Position numbers and translations under genes: made by a program
Source: Njordibacter sp937773555
Lineage (GTDB): Bacteria; Pseudomonadota; Gammaproteobacteria; Pseudomonadales; Balneatricaceae
Assembly: GCF_047730085.1 (NCBI RefSeq)
Contig: NZ_CP159830.1
Location: 1,240,001-1,304,000 of the forward strand
Direction of reading: 5' to 3'
DNA length: 64,000 nucleotides
The notes under the pieces: model-generated
Seen by the model: the letters and a program-made list of their open reading frames with translations, nothing else
Databases searched by the model: none
What the model was told of the DNA's origin: nothing
Shown: positions 17,066 through 25,933 of the stretch, in pieces
Layout of the letters: each line of letters begins with the position of its first letter
Numbering within the stretch: the first letter of the stretch is position 1

Positions 17066-17102
17066 TTATGGCCCCTTATGCACCAGGGGCCATAATTTCT
17101 TT
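17066..17102 (+). terminator. Terminator after the malyl-CoA lyase-like gene
   Basis: Perfect 11-base arms TTATGGCCCCT and AGGGGCCATAA around an eight-base loop, followed by TTTCTTT. Confidence 0.85.
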
Positions 17103-17178
17103 AAAGCGTATGGCTTAAAGCCTGCACTCTAGGATATGCTGACGTCACCTCTTCAAGTTGGTGATGTAGGACAAAGGT

Positions 17179-18453
17179 GTGATTTCTGTTTTTCGGTCTA
17201 TCTTTTCTTTATTATTAAGCTACGGTCTTTTACTGTTGGCTAATGGTCTATTTAATTCTCTATTAGGTTTGCGTGCCACCCTAGAAGGAGTCAGCACCAG
17301 CTGGCTTGGATTTATCATGGCCAGTTATTTTTTGGGCCTTCTGCTGGGAGGATTATTTGCTGGACGTATTGTTGCCAGAGTGGGCCACATTCGTGCTTTT
17401 GCAGTGTTCGCGTCGCTCATGTCTACCACGGCATTATTACACCCGTTATTTTTAGAGGTTAACTACTGGATGCTGTTGCGTTTGGTATCTGGCTTTTGTA
17501 TGGCTGGGTTAATCATAGTTACAGAAAGCTGGCTTAATGATGCCACACCAAGTCATCAAAGGGGAGGCGTGCTTTCTAGCTATATGATGGTTAACTACAT
17601 GGCTGCAGGCTGTGGTCAATTTTTACTAAATGTGGGTGATGTAGGCCAGTTCGAATTATTCAGTTTAGCGTCTATTATATTTTCGCTAGCGCTAATCCCC
17701 GTGCTGTTAACTAAGCAATCTGCTCCCACTATTGCTGCAGATAGTAAACTTTCTTTTGACCTCCTGGCACAAGTAGGACCATTGGCTATGTTAGGGGTTT
17801 TTGTTGCAGGTGCTAGTAACGCAAGTGTGCATGCGTTTGCACCTGTGTATGCCCTTGAAGTGCTCGGTGACACACGCTTGATTCCTCAGTTTACTGCCAC
17901 CTTGTTAATTAGTGGTTTGTTGCTGCAGTGGCCCTTGGGGCGCTTATCAGACAGAATAGGCCGTGGTTGGTTGATGATGTTTGTGCCTATTTGTATTTCC
18001 ATATCAGCCATTTTTGTTATCTTGGCGACCAACTATGCACCAGATTTAATTTGGTATGCAGTGGCTTGCTATGGGGCTTTTTTGTTTACCTTATATTCTA
18101 TTGCTGTGGCACTTATTAACGACATTGTTGGGCCTGAATTAAGGGTGAAAATTGCTGGTGCTATTCTTATTGTTTATGGTTTAGGAGCCATTAGTGGCCC
18201 CATTGTCGTTGGCCCATTAATAGACCTAATAGGTGTGCAGGCCTTGTTTATAGTGAGCGTAATAACCAGTTCGTTGTTGGCTGGTTTGGCAGTGTATAGA
18301 AGGGTTTATCAAGCTATTTTTGTGAGGCCCGTGCAGCCTTTTGTAGCGGTACCATCCAACCAATACAGTTCTAAAGAACTTTATTTGGCAGCACATGAGC
18401 AGATTGACGAGCGGCCTAGTTTATCGTCCGAACAGGATGACATTAAACTGTAA
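17179..18453 (+). CDS. MFS transporter (YcaD-like)
   Basis: 424 residues with about 12 membrane segments. GLLLGGLFAGRIVARVGHIR is the loop-2/3 motif of the major facilitator superfamily, and GRLSDRIGRGWLMM repeats it in the second half. WLNDATPSHQRGGVLSSYM resembles the YcaD-type branch. The start is GTG 17179 with AGGA upstream. The hydrophilic C-terminal tail (about 45 residues) is longer than usual. The substrate is unknown; position suggests a metabolite of the adjacent catabolic genes. Confidence 0.85.
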   Translation: MISVFRSIFSLLLSYGLLLLANGLFNSLLGLRATLEGVSTSWLGFIMASYFLGLLLGGLFAGRIVARVGHIRAFAVFASLMSTTALLHPLFLEVNYWMLLRLVSGFCMAGLIIVTESWLNDATPSHQRGGVLSSYMMVNYMAAGCGQFLLNVGDVGQFELFSLASIIFSLALIPVLLTKQSAPTIAADSKLSFDLLAQVGPLAMLGVFVAGASNASVHAFAPVYALEVLGDTRLIPQFTATLLISGLLLQWPLGRLSDRIGRGWLMMFVPICISISAIFVILATNYAPDLIWYAVACYGAFLFTLYSIAVALINDIVGPELRVKIAGAILIVYGLGAISGPIVVGPLIDLIGVQALFIVSVITSSLLAGLAVYRRVYQAIFVRPVQPFVAVPSNQYSSKELYLAAHEQIDERPSLSSEQDDIKL

Positions 18454-18626
18454 TGCTCATGTGTTTATGCCTATGAGTATTACGGTTTAATGTGGCATCG
18501 TAGGTATAAAATTTTTAGAAAAAACCACCTGGCCCAATACCTATGTCTGGTTAACGGCTTAAGTATGTCCAACAAAGTCCCACAGTTTTTTCGGCTCAAA
18601 AGGGCTAAACTTACCACTGCGTATGG

Positions 18627-19700
18627 CTACTCTTTTGGTGGGGCTTCACCGCCATAAACTAGCCATTGGTGGGATAACCAATAGTAGTTCTTTTGCCCCC
18701 AAATGGGAGCGGTGCAATTGTATCGATTACGCCCTTTGCCTAAGGCCTCATTCGCCTGAATGGTAAAATTAATTTTACCTTGCCAGGCTGGCATTTGCCG
18801 GTTGCCTAAAATAAAACAAGACAACTGCTGCCTGACACCAAGCCGTTGTGCTTTGCTCAGCTCTACGTTTAAGATCGGCTGGCTTTGGCCTGCTTGATCT
18901 GTCCGAATGACTGGGTTGGCAAAAGCAGCGTAATGAGCTGGCAAGGGCTGTGATGCAAGCTTAGTTTTAAGGGTTTTTAAACTACTATATTTGCCTGCTG
19001 CTGAAAAACGAGGCAATGCTTGCCAGTCAGAAAATTTAGCCACTCCGCCAGACTGTTGCCCAAATGCAATGTAGCCTCTGTCTTTAAGCGCACGTTTGAG
19101 TTGGTCGTTGTATTCTCCAAAAGGGTAGGCTAACCATTTAGGTACTGGCCCAGTTTCCTCAATTAAGCGTTGCTGAGCAGTATTAATGTTGGCTAATGTT
19201 GCAGCTAGCCACTGTTCATCGTATGTCGGTTTGCGGACTAGGTAGTCGTGGTCTTTAGTATGGTTAGCTAAGGTGACACCGTGCTTTTTCAGGTCTCGCA
19301 GCATATCCCATGTCATCGCGTGGCGGTTATTTTGATCAACAGGGTCTGTATTTACAAATACCGTAAAAGGGTAATCATATTTTTTTAACAAAGGGAAACC
19401 GTGCAGATAAATGTCACGCCACGCATCGTCAAATGTAATAACAATTGCCTTTTCAGGCAAGGCTGTGCCTTGCTGTACCGACGCTATAGCTGATCCTAGG
19501 TCTACAACTGTGTAGTTATTATGCTTTAAATAGGCTAAATGACCTTCAAACTCTTTTGCTGTTAATGAGGTAGAGCGAGGCATGGTGGAACTAATGTGAT
19601 GATACAGCAGAATATTGAAGCTGTCGGCTGCAGGGCTGGTTAGGGGCCAAATAAGCCCCAAAAACAATAGGGGTAAACAGCGTATTGATTTGCAGTTCAT
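18627..19700 (-). CDS. Secreted polysaccharide deacetylase-family protein
   Basis: About 357 residues from MNCKSIRCLPLLFLGLIWPL, a signal peptide. The frame extends 24 codons upstream but would overlap the tautomerase gene. The NodB domain shows LLYHHIS, VITFDDAWRD (metal Asp pair), the LANHTKDHDYLV motif 2 (H-x3-H) and the YPFGEYND motif 3. The C-terminal 100 residues are a separate domain typical of poly-beta-1,6-GlcNAc-deacetylase-like or chitooligosaccharide-type proteins. It likely acts in the periplasm on N-acetylated glycans; the substrate is not certain. It begins four bases after the tautomerase stop. Confidence 0.82.
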   Translation of the reverse strand: MNCKSIRCLPLLFLGLIWPLTSPAADSFNILLYHHISSTMPRSTSLTAKEFEGHLAYLKHNNYTVVDLGSAIASVQQGTALPEKAIVITFDDAWRDIYLHGFPLLKKYDYPFTVFVNTDPVDQNNRHAMTWDMLRDLKKHGVTLANHTKDHDYLVRKPTYDEQWLAATLANINTAQQRLIEETGPVPKWLAYPFGEYNDQLKRALKDRGYIAFGQQSGGVAKFSDWQALPRFSAAGKYSSLKTLKTKLASQPLPAHYAAFANPVIRTDQAGQSQPILNVELSKAQRLGVRQQLSCFILGNRQMPAWQGKINFTIQANEALGKGRNRYNCTAPIWGQKNYYWLSHQWLVYGGEAPPKE

Positions 19701-19704
19701 AGTT

Positions 19705-19902
19705 TTATTTATCCGGAAATAAGTCGCTACATAATTCACCACCAAATCCCCAATTAGACTTGGGCACATCACGAATCATCACCTGAACTGCGCTTGGATT
19801 ACCACCAGTAATGTCGCACATAGTTTTTGTGAGTCCTTCAACAATTTGACGCTTTTGATCGACCGAGCGGCCTTCAAATAGTTCTACGGTAATTAATGGC
19901 AT
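19705..19902 (-). CDS. 4-oxalocrotonate tautomerase-family protein
   Basis: About 65 residues if started at MPLITVELFEGRS, which leaves the catalytic Pro at position 1 after Met removal; four more in-frame codons upstream are excluded for that reason. The pattern GRSVDQKRQIVEGLTKTM and PSAVQVMIRDVPKSNWGFGG is typical of small tautomerases. The substrate is unknown; no meta-cleavage genes are visible. Confidence 0.85.
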   Translation of the reverse strand: MPLITVELFEGRSVDQKRQIVEGLTKTMCDITGGNPSAVQVMIRDVPKSNWGFGGELCSDLFPDK

Positions 19903-20020
19903 AGGGGGTTCCACATAAATGCATAAAAGTTAACTCAGAAGCTTCATTTTATAACCTCATTAAAGTCCTATGCAAGGCAAAAGACTTGGGCTAAAGTGAC
20001 GGCCACAGGCTCAAACAAGG

Positions 20021-20935
20021 ATGACAGTGCAAAACCACAAAAAAAACCCACTTATTGGCATGGGCCTAATGATGCTGGCAATGGTGCTAGTGCCAATACT
20101 AGACCTGTTTGCCAAACTATTGTCGGTAGATTATGCAGTCATAGAAATCACTTGGGCGCGGTTTGTGTTTCATGGTTTGTGGCTATTACCATTGCTGGCT
20201 TGGAAAGGCATTGTCTGGTGGCGCATGCCACCGCAGCCAGTTTACCAGCTGTTGCGCAGCTTGATGCTAACCATCACTACGGTGTGCTTCTTTTTCGCCA
20301 TTAAAGACAACCCAATTCCCACTGCTTTAACGTTACTATTTGTTTCCCCGTTAATTGTTGCTGTGGTTGCACCCCTATGGCTAGGAGAATCCTTTGACGC
20401 ACTTAGGGGCATTGCGGTAGTGTGCGGATTCATGGGTGTAGTAGTGGTTTTACGACCTACAGCAGACTCTTTTTCACCTACTATATTATGGGCCCTAGTG
20501 GCTGGTGTAGGTTATGCCTTCTATATTATGTTTACTCGCAAGTTGAGTTCCTCTGCACCGCCATTGTTAACCTTATTTTATACTGCGGTTGGGGGCGTGC
20601 TAGTGCTTACGCCTTTGGTTAGCAGTGTATGGAAAACACCAGATTTAACAGGTTTGCTAATGATGGCTAGTATGGGGTTATTTGCGGCGATGGGGCACTT
20701 TTTCATTATTATGGCATGTGAATATGCCACGGCTTCGCAGCTAAGCCCCTTTAACTACTTTGAAATTGTGGCAGCTACAGGCATCAGTTACTTTGTCTTT
20801 GATTTTTTCCCAGATATTTATGTTTGGGGAGGTATTGCCATCATATGTACCAGTGGTGCCTATGTATCTTGGCGAGAATTACAACTCAGTAAAAGAGCGC
20901 GTTCCGTTCAAGATGGTCGTATAGATATACTTTAA
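20021..20935 (+). CDS. EamA/DMT-family transporter
   Basis: 304 residues, two EamA repeats and about ten membrane segments. LDLFAKLLSVDYAVIEITWA, the LTLLFVSPLIVAVVAPLWLGE loop, and SPFNYFEIVAATGISYFVF at the second repeat are typical. It is 30 bases upstream of a Cds1-type desulfhydrase on the same strand. Export of cysteine or a related thiol/amino acid is a reasonable guess, as several DMT exporters handle cysteine and O-acetylserine. It is unlike the transporter at 4619-5536 in detail. Confidence 0.85.
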   Translation: MTVQNHKKNPLIGMGLMMLAMVLVPILDLFAKLLSVDYAVIEITWARFVFHGLWLLPLLAWKGIVWWRMPPQPVYQLLRSLMLTITTVCFFFAIKDNPIPTALTLLFVSPLIVAVVAPLWLGESFDALRGIAVVCGFMGVVVVLRPTADSFSPTILWALVAGVGYAFYIMFTRKLSSSAPPLLTLFYTAVGGVLVLTPLVSSVWKTPDLTGLLMMASMGLFAAMGHFFIIMACEYATASQLSPFNYFEIVAATGISYFVFDFFPDIYVWGGIAIICTSGAYVSWRELQLSKRARSVQDGRIDIL

Positions 20936-20965
20936 GACATGTAAACTTTACCTAAGGAATAGCTA

Positions 20966-22057
20966 ATGAGACATTGGATTAACACAGCGCTTGGTTCTAT
21001 CAATGCAGACTATCAGCGCTCGGCAGACACCCACCTTATTAAATTGGCCCTACCAAACTGCGAGGGCATCGATGTATACCTTAAAGACGAAAGTACTCAC
21101 CCAACCGGTAGTTTAAAACATCGGCTGGCTCGGTCATTGTTTCTTTATGCCCTGTGTAACGGCAAAATTGGTGAAAGCACTACTGTAGTAGAAGCGTCAT
21201 CTGGCAGCACAGCTATTTCTGAAGCCTACTTTGCGAAGCTTATTGGAGTGCCTTTTATTGCGGTGATGCCTAAATCTACCTCAGCACAAAAAATAGCACA
21301 AATTGAACGCTTTGGAGGCCGTTGTCATTTTGTTGATAGTGCTACTCAAATGCATGCAGCAGCAGTTTCCCTAGCTAAAGAATTTAATGGCTATTTTATG
21401 GATCAGTTTATGTATGCTGAAAGGGCAACAGACTGGCGTGGCAATAACAATATTGCCGAAAGTATTTTTAAACAGATGTCTAATGAGCCTCATCCTATCC
21501 CTCATTCCATGGTGATGAGTGCTGGAACAGGTGGCACTTCGGCTACCCTTGGGCGTTACATTCGCTATCAGGGTTATGCTACTAAGTTGCTGGTCGTAGA
21601 TCCTGAAAACTCAGCTTTTTATCCAAGTTACATGGCTAAGGATTCAGGTATTGTTACTGGTATTAGCAGCCGCATAGAGGGTATTGGCCGGCCACAGGTA
21701 GAGGCCTCTTTTATGCCAGATGTGGTTGATGAAATGATACAAGTACCTGACTTAGCAAGCGTTGCTGCGATGCTTTGGCTAGAGCAGCAGACGGGCCGTA
21801 GAGCAGGGCCTTCAACAGGGACTAATTTATGGGGCGTTATGTCTGTGGCCCAGAAAATGCGCGCCCAAGGGGTTAGTGGTTCTATCGTAACGCTTTTGTG
21901 TGATGGTGGAGACCGCTATTTGGAAACCTACCACAACTCTGCTTGGGTGTCTGAGCATCTGGGTGATCCAGCCCCTTATCAGCAACAGATTACCAGCATG
22001 GTGGGAAGTGGGCGTTTGTCAGTTGGCCCCAAAGGGATAACTGCAGGTTTAATCTAG
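20966..22057 (+). CDS. cds1: Cds1-type L-cysteine desulfhydrase (PLP-dependent, cysteine-synthase fold)
   Basis: 363 residues. The strongly conserved blocks are SADTHLIKLALP, YLKDESTHPTGSLKHRLARS (PLP lysine), EASSGSTAISEAYFA, DQFMYAERATDWRGNNNIAE, SAGTGGTSATLGRYIRYQ, GIGRPQVEASFMP and GPSTGTNLWG. These define the Cds1 branch of the cysteine-synthase superfamily, known to degrade L-cysteine to pyruvate, sulfide and ammonia. AAGGAA lies upstream of ATG 20966. Its last nine bases overlap the end of the convergent metA, joining sulfur-amino-acid breakdown and synthesis at one locus. Confidence 0.82.
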   Translation: MRHWINTALGSINADYQRSADTHLIKLALPNCEGIDVYLKDESTHPTGSLKHRLARSLFLYALCNGKIGESTTVVEASSGSTAISEAYFAKLIGVPFIAVMPKSTSAQKIAQIERFGGRCHFVDSATQMHAAAVSLAKEFNGYFMDQFMYAERATDWRGNNNIAESIFKQMSNEPHPIPHSMVMSAGTGGTSATLGRYIRYQGYATKLLVVDPENSAFYPSYMAKDSGIVTGISSRIEGIGRPQVEASFMPDVVDEMIQVPDLASVAAMLWLEQQTGRRAGPSTGTNLWGVMSVAQKMRAQGVSGSIVTLLCDGGDRYLETYHNSAWVSEHLGDPAPYQQQITSMVGSGRLSVGPKGITAGLI

Positions 22058-22978
22058 CGTGGGTTCCATATCCTTTAAGTCGTATGGTGTGGCTTGATAA
22101 ACGCAATAATTTAACCAGTTACTAAAAAATAAATACCCATGGCTACGCCAAGACGCTTTAGGCATGGCACTAGCATCATCATTTGGAAAATAGTTAATGG
22201 GCAGCATAGGGTTTAGACCTGCAGCCTGATCCCTGTGGTACTCATCTGCCAAAGTGGCGGCGCTATACTCTGGGTGGCCGGTTACGTATACCTGACGGCG
22301 ATCTTTACTGGTCATTAAATAAGCGCCCGAGGCATCAGATTGTGCCAAGATGATCAGGTCTGTGTTTTTAGTAATGTAATCTACTGGAAAGTCTGCTGTG
22401 CGCGATTGTGGCGCTAAAAACTGGTCATCAAACCCTCGTGTGAGTGCATCATGGCCTGGGTTCACTGTTTGTTGATAGACGCCAGATAACTTTTGTGTAC
22501 GGGTTTGTTTGGGTAAGCCGTACAAAGATTTTAACCCGGCTTGGGCGGCCCAACACAAAAACAAGGTAGAGGTTACATGGGTGCGAGACCATTGAATGAT
22601 CTTGTCAACTTCAGGCCAATAGGTAACATCTTCAAACGCAACTAGGCCCAGTGGGGCACCCGTAATAATAAGGCCGTCATAATTACGATCTTTGATCTGG
22701 TCAAAATTACGGTAGAAACTATTGAGGTGTTTAGAAGGCGTATTTTTGCTTGTACGGTTATCTACTCGCAATAACTCTATGTCTACTTGCAAAGAGGAAT
22801 TAGACAATAAACGCATTATTTGAGTTTCAGTCTCAATTTTTTTAGGCATTAAATTAAGAATAATGATCTTTTGCGGGCGAATGTCTTGGTTTAGCGCGCG
22901 AGTTTCTGTCATTACAAACACGTTTTCTTGTTGCAGCACACTGGTGGCAGGCAAAGCGTCTGGAATACGGATTGGCAT
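22049..22978 (-). CDS. metA: Homoserine O-succinyltransferase
   Basis: 309 residues from MPIRIPDALPA, the same length as E. coli MetA; an upstream in-frame Met would add 14 residues without homology. The acyl nucleophile is C142 in LFLCWAAQAGL, with H235 and E237 in VTGHPEYSA as triad/neighbour residues. Gly111 in TGAPLGLV is the residue associated with succinyl-CoA use, whereas Glu is seen in acetyl-CoA users. It catalyses the first committed step of methionine synthesis. No SAM riboswitch was recognised in the leader. Confidence 0.92.
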   Translation of the reverse strand: MPIRIPDALPATSVLQQENVFVMTETRALNQDIRPQKIIILNLMPKKIETETQIMRLLSNSSLQVDIELLRVDNRTSKNTPSKHLNSFYRNFDQIKDRNYDGLIITGAPLGLVAFEDVTYWPEVDKIIQWSRTHVTSTLFLCWAAQAGLKSLYGLPKQTRTQKLSGVYQQTVNPGHDALTRGFDDQFLAPQSRTADFPVDYITKNTDLIILAQSDASGAYLMTSKDRRQVYVTGHPEYSAATLADEYHRDQAAGLNPMLPINYFPNDDASAMPKASWRSHGYLFFSNWLNYCVYQATPYDLKDMEPTLD

Positions 22979-23314
22979 GGGACACTCTTTAAAGTAAGTT
23001 AATAAGTAGCAATAAGGCAAGTGTAGCAGAATAGCTTGGGCTTGTTGAAGCCTTCATAACAACGATTGGTCAATGGAAAACACATCAAATTGAGTGAAAA
23101 TGTGACTTTGCGCAAGGTAATGTCGCAATTAACGTTTGAACTTCCCTATAACTAGCGGATATACTCAGTGCTTCGTTGCGGCGTTTTGGCCGTAATACGA
23201 TAGGTAGTAGTTTCGTTATACCTAAAGTAAATTTCGACTACACGGCCCACTCCAAACATACTGAGGTTGGCCGACACCACTCTTATAATATAAAATTCCT
23301 AGAGGAATAATTTA
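22979..23314. promoter_or_regulatory. 336-base divergent region between metA and the binding-protein gene
   Basis: No coding frame or known riboswitch is recognised. It holds the binding-protein promoter (23136-23165) and about 150 bases of leader. The leader has GGCCGTAATACG and CGGCCCACTCC segments that could pair through GGCCG/CGGCC. Confidence 0.45.
23136..23165 (+). promoter_or_regulatory. Promoter of the binding-protein gene
   Basis: TTGAAC and TATACT separated by 18 bases, about 150 bases before ATG 23315, implying a long 5' leader. Confidence 0.5.
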
Positions 23315-24514
23315 ATGCAAAACACATTTAAAAAGACACTTCTTGCAGCCGCAGCTGCAACTTTGATAGCAGGCACTGCATATGCAGGAGGTCACGAAGA
23401 AAAAGTAGGTGTAATCCTAGGTTTTACTGGACCAATTGAATCTTTAACGCCAACAATGGCTGACAGTGCAGAATTGGCTTTTGCTGAAGCTTCCAACTCT
23501 GGTCTATTGCTAGATGGCAAGGTAATTGTTGCAGTGCGTGCAGACTCTACCTGCGTAGATTCATCAGCCGCAACAGCTGCAGCAGAGCGTTTAGTTAACT
23601 CTGACAACGTTGTAGCCATCATGGGTGCCGACTGTTCTGGTGTAACTGGTGCGATTGCTAAGAACGTAGGCGCACCTAATGGTGTGGCTATGATCTCTCC
23701 ATCGGCCACTTCACCGGGCCTTAGTAGCATTGACGACAACGGTGTATTCTTCCGTACGGCACCTTCTGATGCTCGCCAAGGTGTAGTATTGGCAGACATC
23801 GTAATGGGTCGTGGTATTGACACTGTTGCTGTAACTTACACTAACAACGACTATGGTAAGGGCCTAGCAGATGCATTTGCTACGGCATACCGGGCTGCTG
23901 GTGGTACGATTACCATTGAAGCTGCTCACGAAGATGGCAAAGCAGATTACTCTGCTGAAGTAGGCGCCTTGTCTGCCTCTGGTGCCTCTGAGCTAGTTGT
24001 ACTTGGTTATCTTGACCAAGGTGGACGTGGCATCATTCAGTCTTCTTTGGATACTGGCGCATTTGACCGTTTCATCCTAGCGGATGGCATGATTGGTGAC
24101 TCTCTACTAGACGTAGACGGTGGCATTGAAGGTACGTTTGGTACGTTACCTGGTTCTGAGTCTGCAGGTGCAGCAATGTTTAACGACGTAGCCGCTGCAG
24201 CTGGCCTAGACGGTTCTGCTCCTTATGCAGCTCAGTCTTACGATGCAGGCGCATTGATTGCGCTAGCGATGCAATCTGCAGGATCTTCTGATCGTGCTGG
24301 CATTGTTGCTCACATCAACAAGGTGGCTAACGCTCCTGGTGAAATCATCCTTCCTGGTGAATTGGCTAAAGGGCTACAGATCTTGGCAGATGGTGGTCAA
24401 ATTAACTACGAAGGCGCAACCAACGTAGAATTTGATGCCAACGGTGACCCTGCTGGATCGTACAAAGAGCAAGAAGTAAAAGGTGGTTCATTCACCACCA
24501 TTAAGGTTCACTAA
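23315..24514 (+). CDS. ABC transporter periplasmic binding protein, branched-chain amino acid (HAAT) type
   Basis: 399 residues. The signal peptide MQNTFKKTLLAAAAATLIAG ends AYA-GG. The mature part follows the LivJ/type I fold: VGVILGFTGPIESLTPTMAD, AIMGADCSGVTGAIAKN, VAMISPSATSPGLS and FFRTAPSDARQGVVLAD. HAAT binding proteins deliver amino acids, urea, amides or aromatic acids to LivHMGF-type ABC transporters. A complete livGFHM set lacking its own binding protein lies 2 kb downstream, so this is the likely partner. It has a promoter and terminator of its own, consistent with higher expression than the permease genes. Confidence 0.88.
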   Translation: MQNTFKKTLLAAAAATLIAGTAYAGGHEEKVGVILGFTGPIESLTPTMADSAELAFAEASNSGLLLDGKVIVAVRADSTCVDSSAATAAAERLVNSDNVVAIMGADCSGVTGAIAKNVGAPNGVAMISPSATSPGLSSIDDNGVFFRTAPSDARQGVVLADIVMGRGIDTVAVTYTNNDYGKGLADAFATAYRAAGGTITIEAAHEDGKADYSAEVGALSASGASELVVLGYLDQGGRGIIQSSLDTGAFDRFILADGMIGDSLLDVDGGIEGTFGTLPGSESAGAAMFNDVAAAAGLDGSAPYAAQSYDAGALIALAMQSAGSSDRAGIVAHINKVANAPGEIILPGELAKGLQILADGGQINYEGATNVEFDANGDPAGSYKEQEVKGGSFTTIKVH

Positions 24515-24536
24515 GCACTCGCTTAAATCCTTAACT

Positions 24537-24576
24537 AAAAAAGCCCAGCTTAGAGTTATCTAGCTGGGCTTTTTTT
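24537..24576 (+). terminator. Terminator after the binding-protein gene
   Basis: AAAAAAGCCCAGCT and AGCTGGGCTTTTTTT arms around an 11-base loop, ending in a T7 run. Confidence 0.92.
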
Positions 24577-24692
24577 GGCTTTAATTTTGGGTGAGAAACT
24601 TCTCAGTATTGAACTTGACTCTTTCTTTGCAAAAGTATTTAATTGGTGAATCAAACAGCTGTTTTAATTTTAAAATAATAATAGAGGTTTAT

Positions 24693-25853
24693 ATGAAGCG
24701 CACGCTCATAAATATTGCAATTCTTAGTACTATCTTAGGTACTGGAATAGCTCAAGCGGGTGGTATTGATCGCTCAGGCCAGGGTACTTCGATTATCCTT
24801 AAAGAGGGCAACCTACTAGAAATTACATCTGTATCGGTTAGTCCAAAAGTTACAGGCAAATACACATATGGATTCAGTGGTGGGGTAATTACTGATGTAA
24901 CTCCTGACTATAGTTTTACAAATTTAGCCTTCCGTACAGATATTTCTGATGATATGGCGTTGGCCATTATTCAAGATGAGCCTTATGGAGCTAACGTTAG
25001 TTGGACTGATGGTACTGCCACTGATTACACAGCGGATCCTGTTGTAGCTCTCTCCTACAACGGCGTAAAAGCTGAGATTAAATCAAACGCTACCACTGTC
25101 TTGGTGAGTTATGATTCTGCTGATAACTTTACAGTTTATGGCGGCCTTAAAAATCAATCTGTAAGTGCGACATCGACTAATCCTCTTGCAGGTATGTATT
25201 CGATTGTAGCTAAAGAAGACTCGAGTATAGGTTATGTTTTGGGTGCTGCTATTGAAAAGCCAGAAATTGCTATGCGGGTTGCGCTAACATATCACTCAAA
25301 AGTCAGTCATGATCTTACCGTTATGGAATCTTCTGTAATTGGTGCTAACCAGCCCTCAACTTTGTCATTTGACACGCCAGAAGCTTACAATCTCGACTTC
25401 CAAACAGGTATTGCGGCTAACACTCTGCTATTTGGCTCTATACGCCACGTAAACTGGAAACAATTTTTACTCAAACCTGATCACTATTTTGCTACAACTA
25501 AATATTTAGATGCTGCGACAAATGGTGCACCTGGTACTGGAAAAGCGTTGAAAAAGTATGATAACAACACCACCACCTATTCTTTAGGCTTAGGTAGGAA
25601 GTTTAATGATCAATGGTCTGCTGCTGTAACCTACGGTACAGAAGCAGCCGAAGGGACGCTTGGAGGTCCACTAGGGCCTACTGATGGATTCAGTAAGACA
25701 GGTGTTGGTGTAACTTACACAGGTGAGAAGGCAACAGTCACACTGGGTGTTCAAAAGGTTAATAACGGTGACGTTGGACTAGATCCAATCCCTGGAACTA
25801 TGAGCGGCAATACAACCCTAGTAACAGCAGTTAAAATCGGCTACAAGTTCTAA
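24693..25853 (+). CDS. FadL/OmpP1/TodX-family outer-membrane channel
   Basis: About 386 residues from MKRTLINIAILSTILGTGIA, a signal peptide ending AQA-GG; ATG 24693 has AGAGG upstream, and the open frame 34 codons earlier lacks any signal. The mature start GGIDRSGQGTSIILKEGN and the FSGGVITDVTP region match the N-terminal hatch part of FadL proteins. Alternating beta-strand patterns fill the rest, ending in GYKF with the C-terminal aromatic expected for BAM recognition. The family carries fatty acids or other hydrophobic compounds across the outer membrane. It directly follows a HAAT binding-protein gene, so the two may serve one substrate. Confidence 0.8.
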   Translation: MKRTLINIAILSTILGTGIAQAGGIDRSGQGTSIILKEGNLLEITSVSVSPKVTGKYTYGFSGGVITDVTPDYSFTNLAFRTDISDDMALAIIQDEPYGANVSWTDGTATDYTADPVVALSYNGVKAEIKSNATTVLVSYDSADNFTVYGGLKNQSVSATSTNPLAGMYSIVAKEDSSIGYVLGAAIEKPEIAMRVALTYHSKVSHDLTVMESSVIGANQPSTLSFDTPEAYNLDFQTGIAANTLLFGSIRHVNWKQFLLKPDHYFATTKYLDAATNGAPGTGKALKKYDNNTTTYSLGLGRKFNDQWSAAVTYGTEAAEGTLGGPLGPTDGFSKTGVGVTYTGEKATVTLGVQKVNNGDVGLDPIPGTMSGNTTLVTAVKIGYKF

Positions 25854-25878
25854 TTTGAACCTGAAGCATGTAAACTGC

Positions 25879-25912
25879 AAAGCCCGATTAAAGCAATTTA
25901 GTCGGGCTTTTT
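25879..25912 (+). terminator. Terminator after the fadL-like gene
   Basis: AAAGCCCGATTAAA and TTTAGTCGGGCTTT arms around GCAA, followed by T residues. Confidence 0.9.
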
Positions 25913-25933
25913 AATGTCTGAAAATATCCATTT

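Noticed and set aside
22979..23020. SAM riboswitch or Met box in the metA leader
   Set aside because: The short leader lacks the conserved stems of SAM riboswitches, and no clear MetJ box (AGACGTCT-type repeats) was seen.
23392..23823. Open frame of 143 residues antisense to the binding-protein gene
   Set aside because: No family match and Ser/Thr-rich mirror composition; the plus-strand gene is clear.
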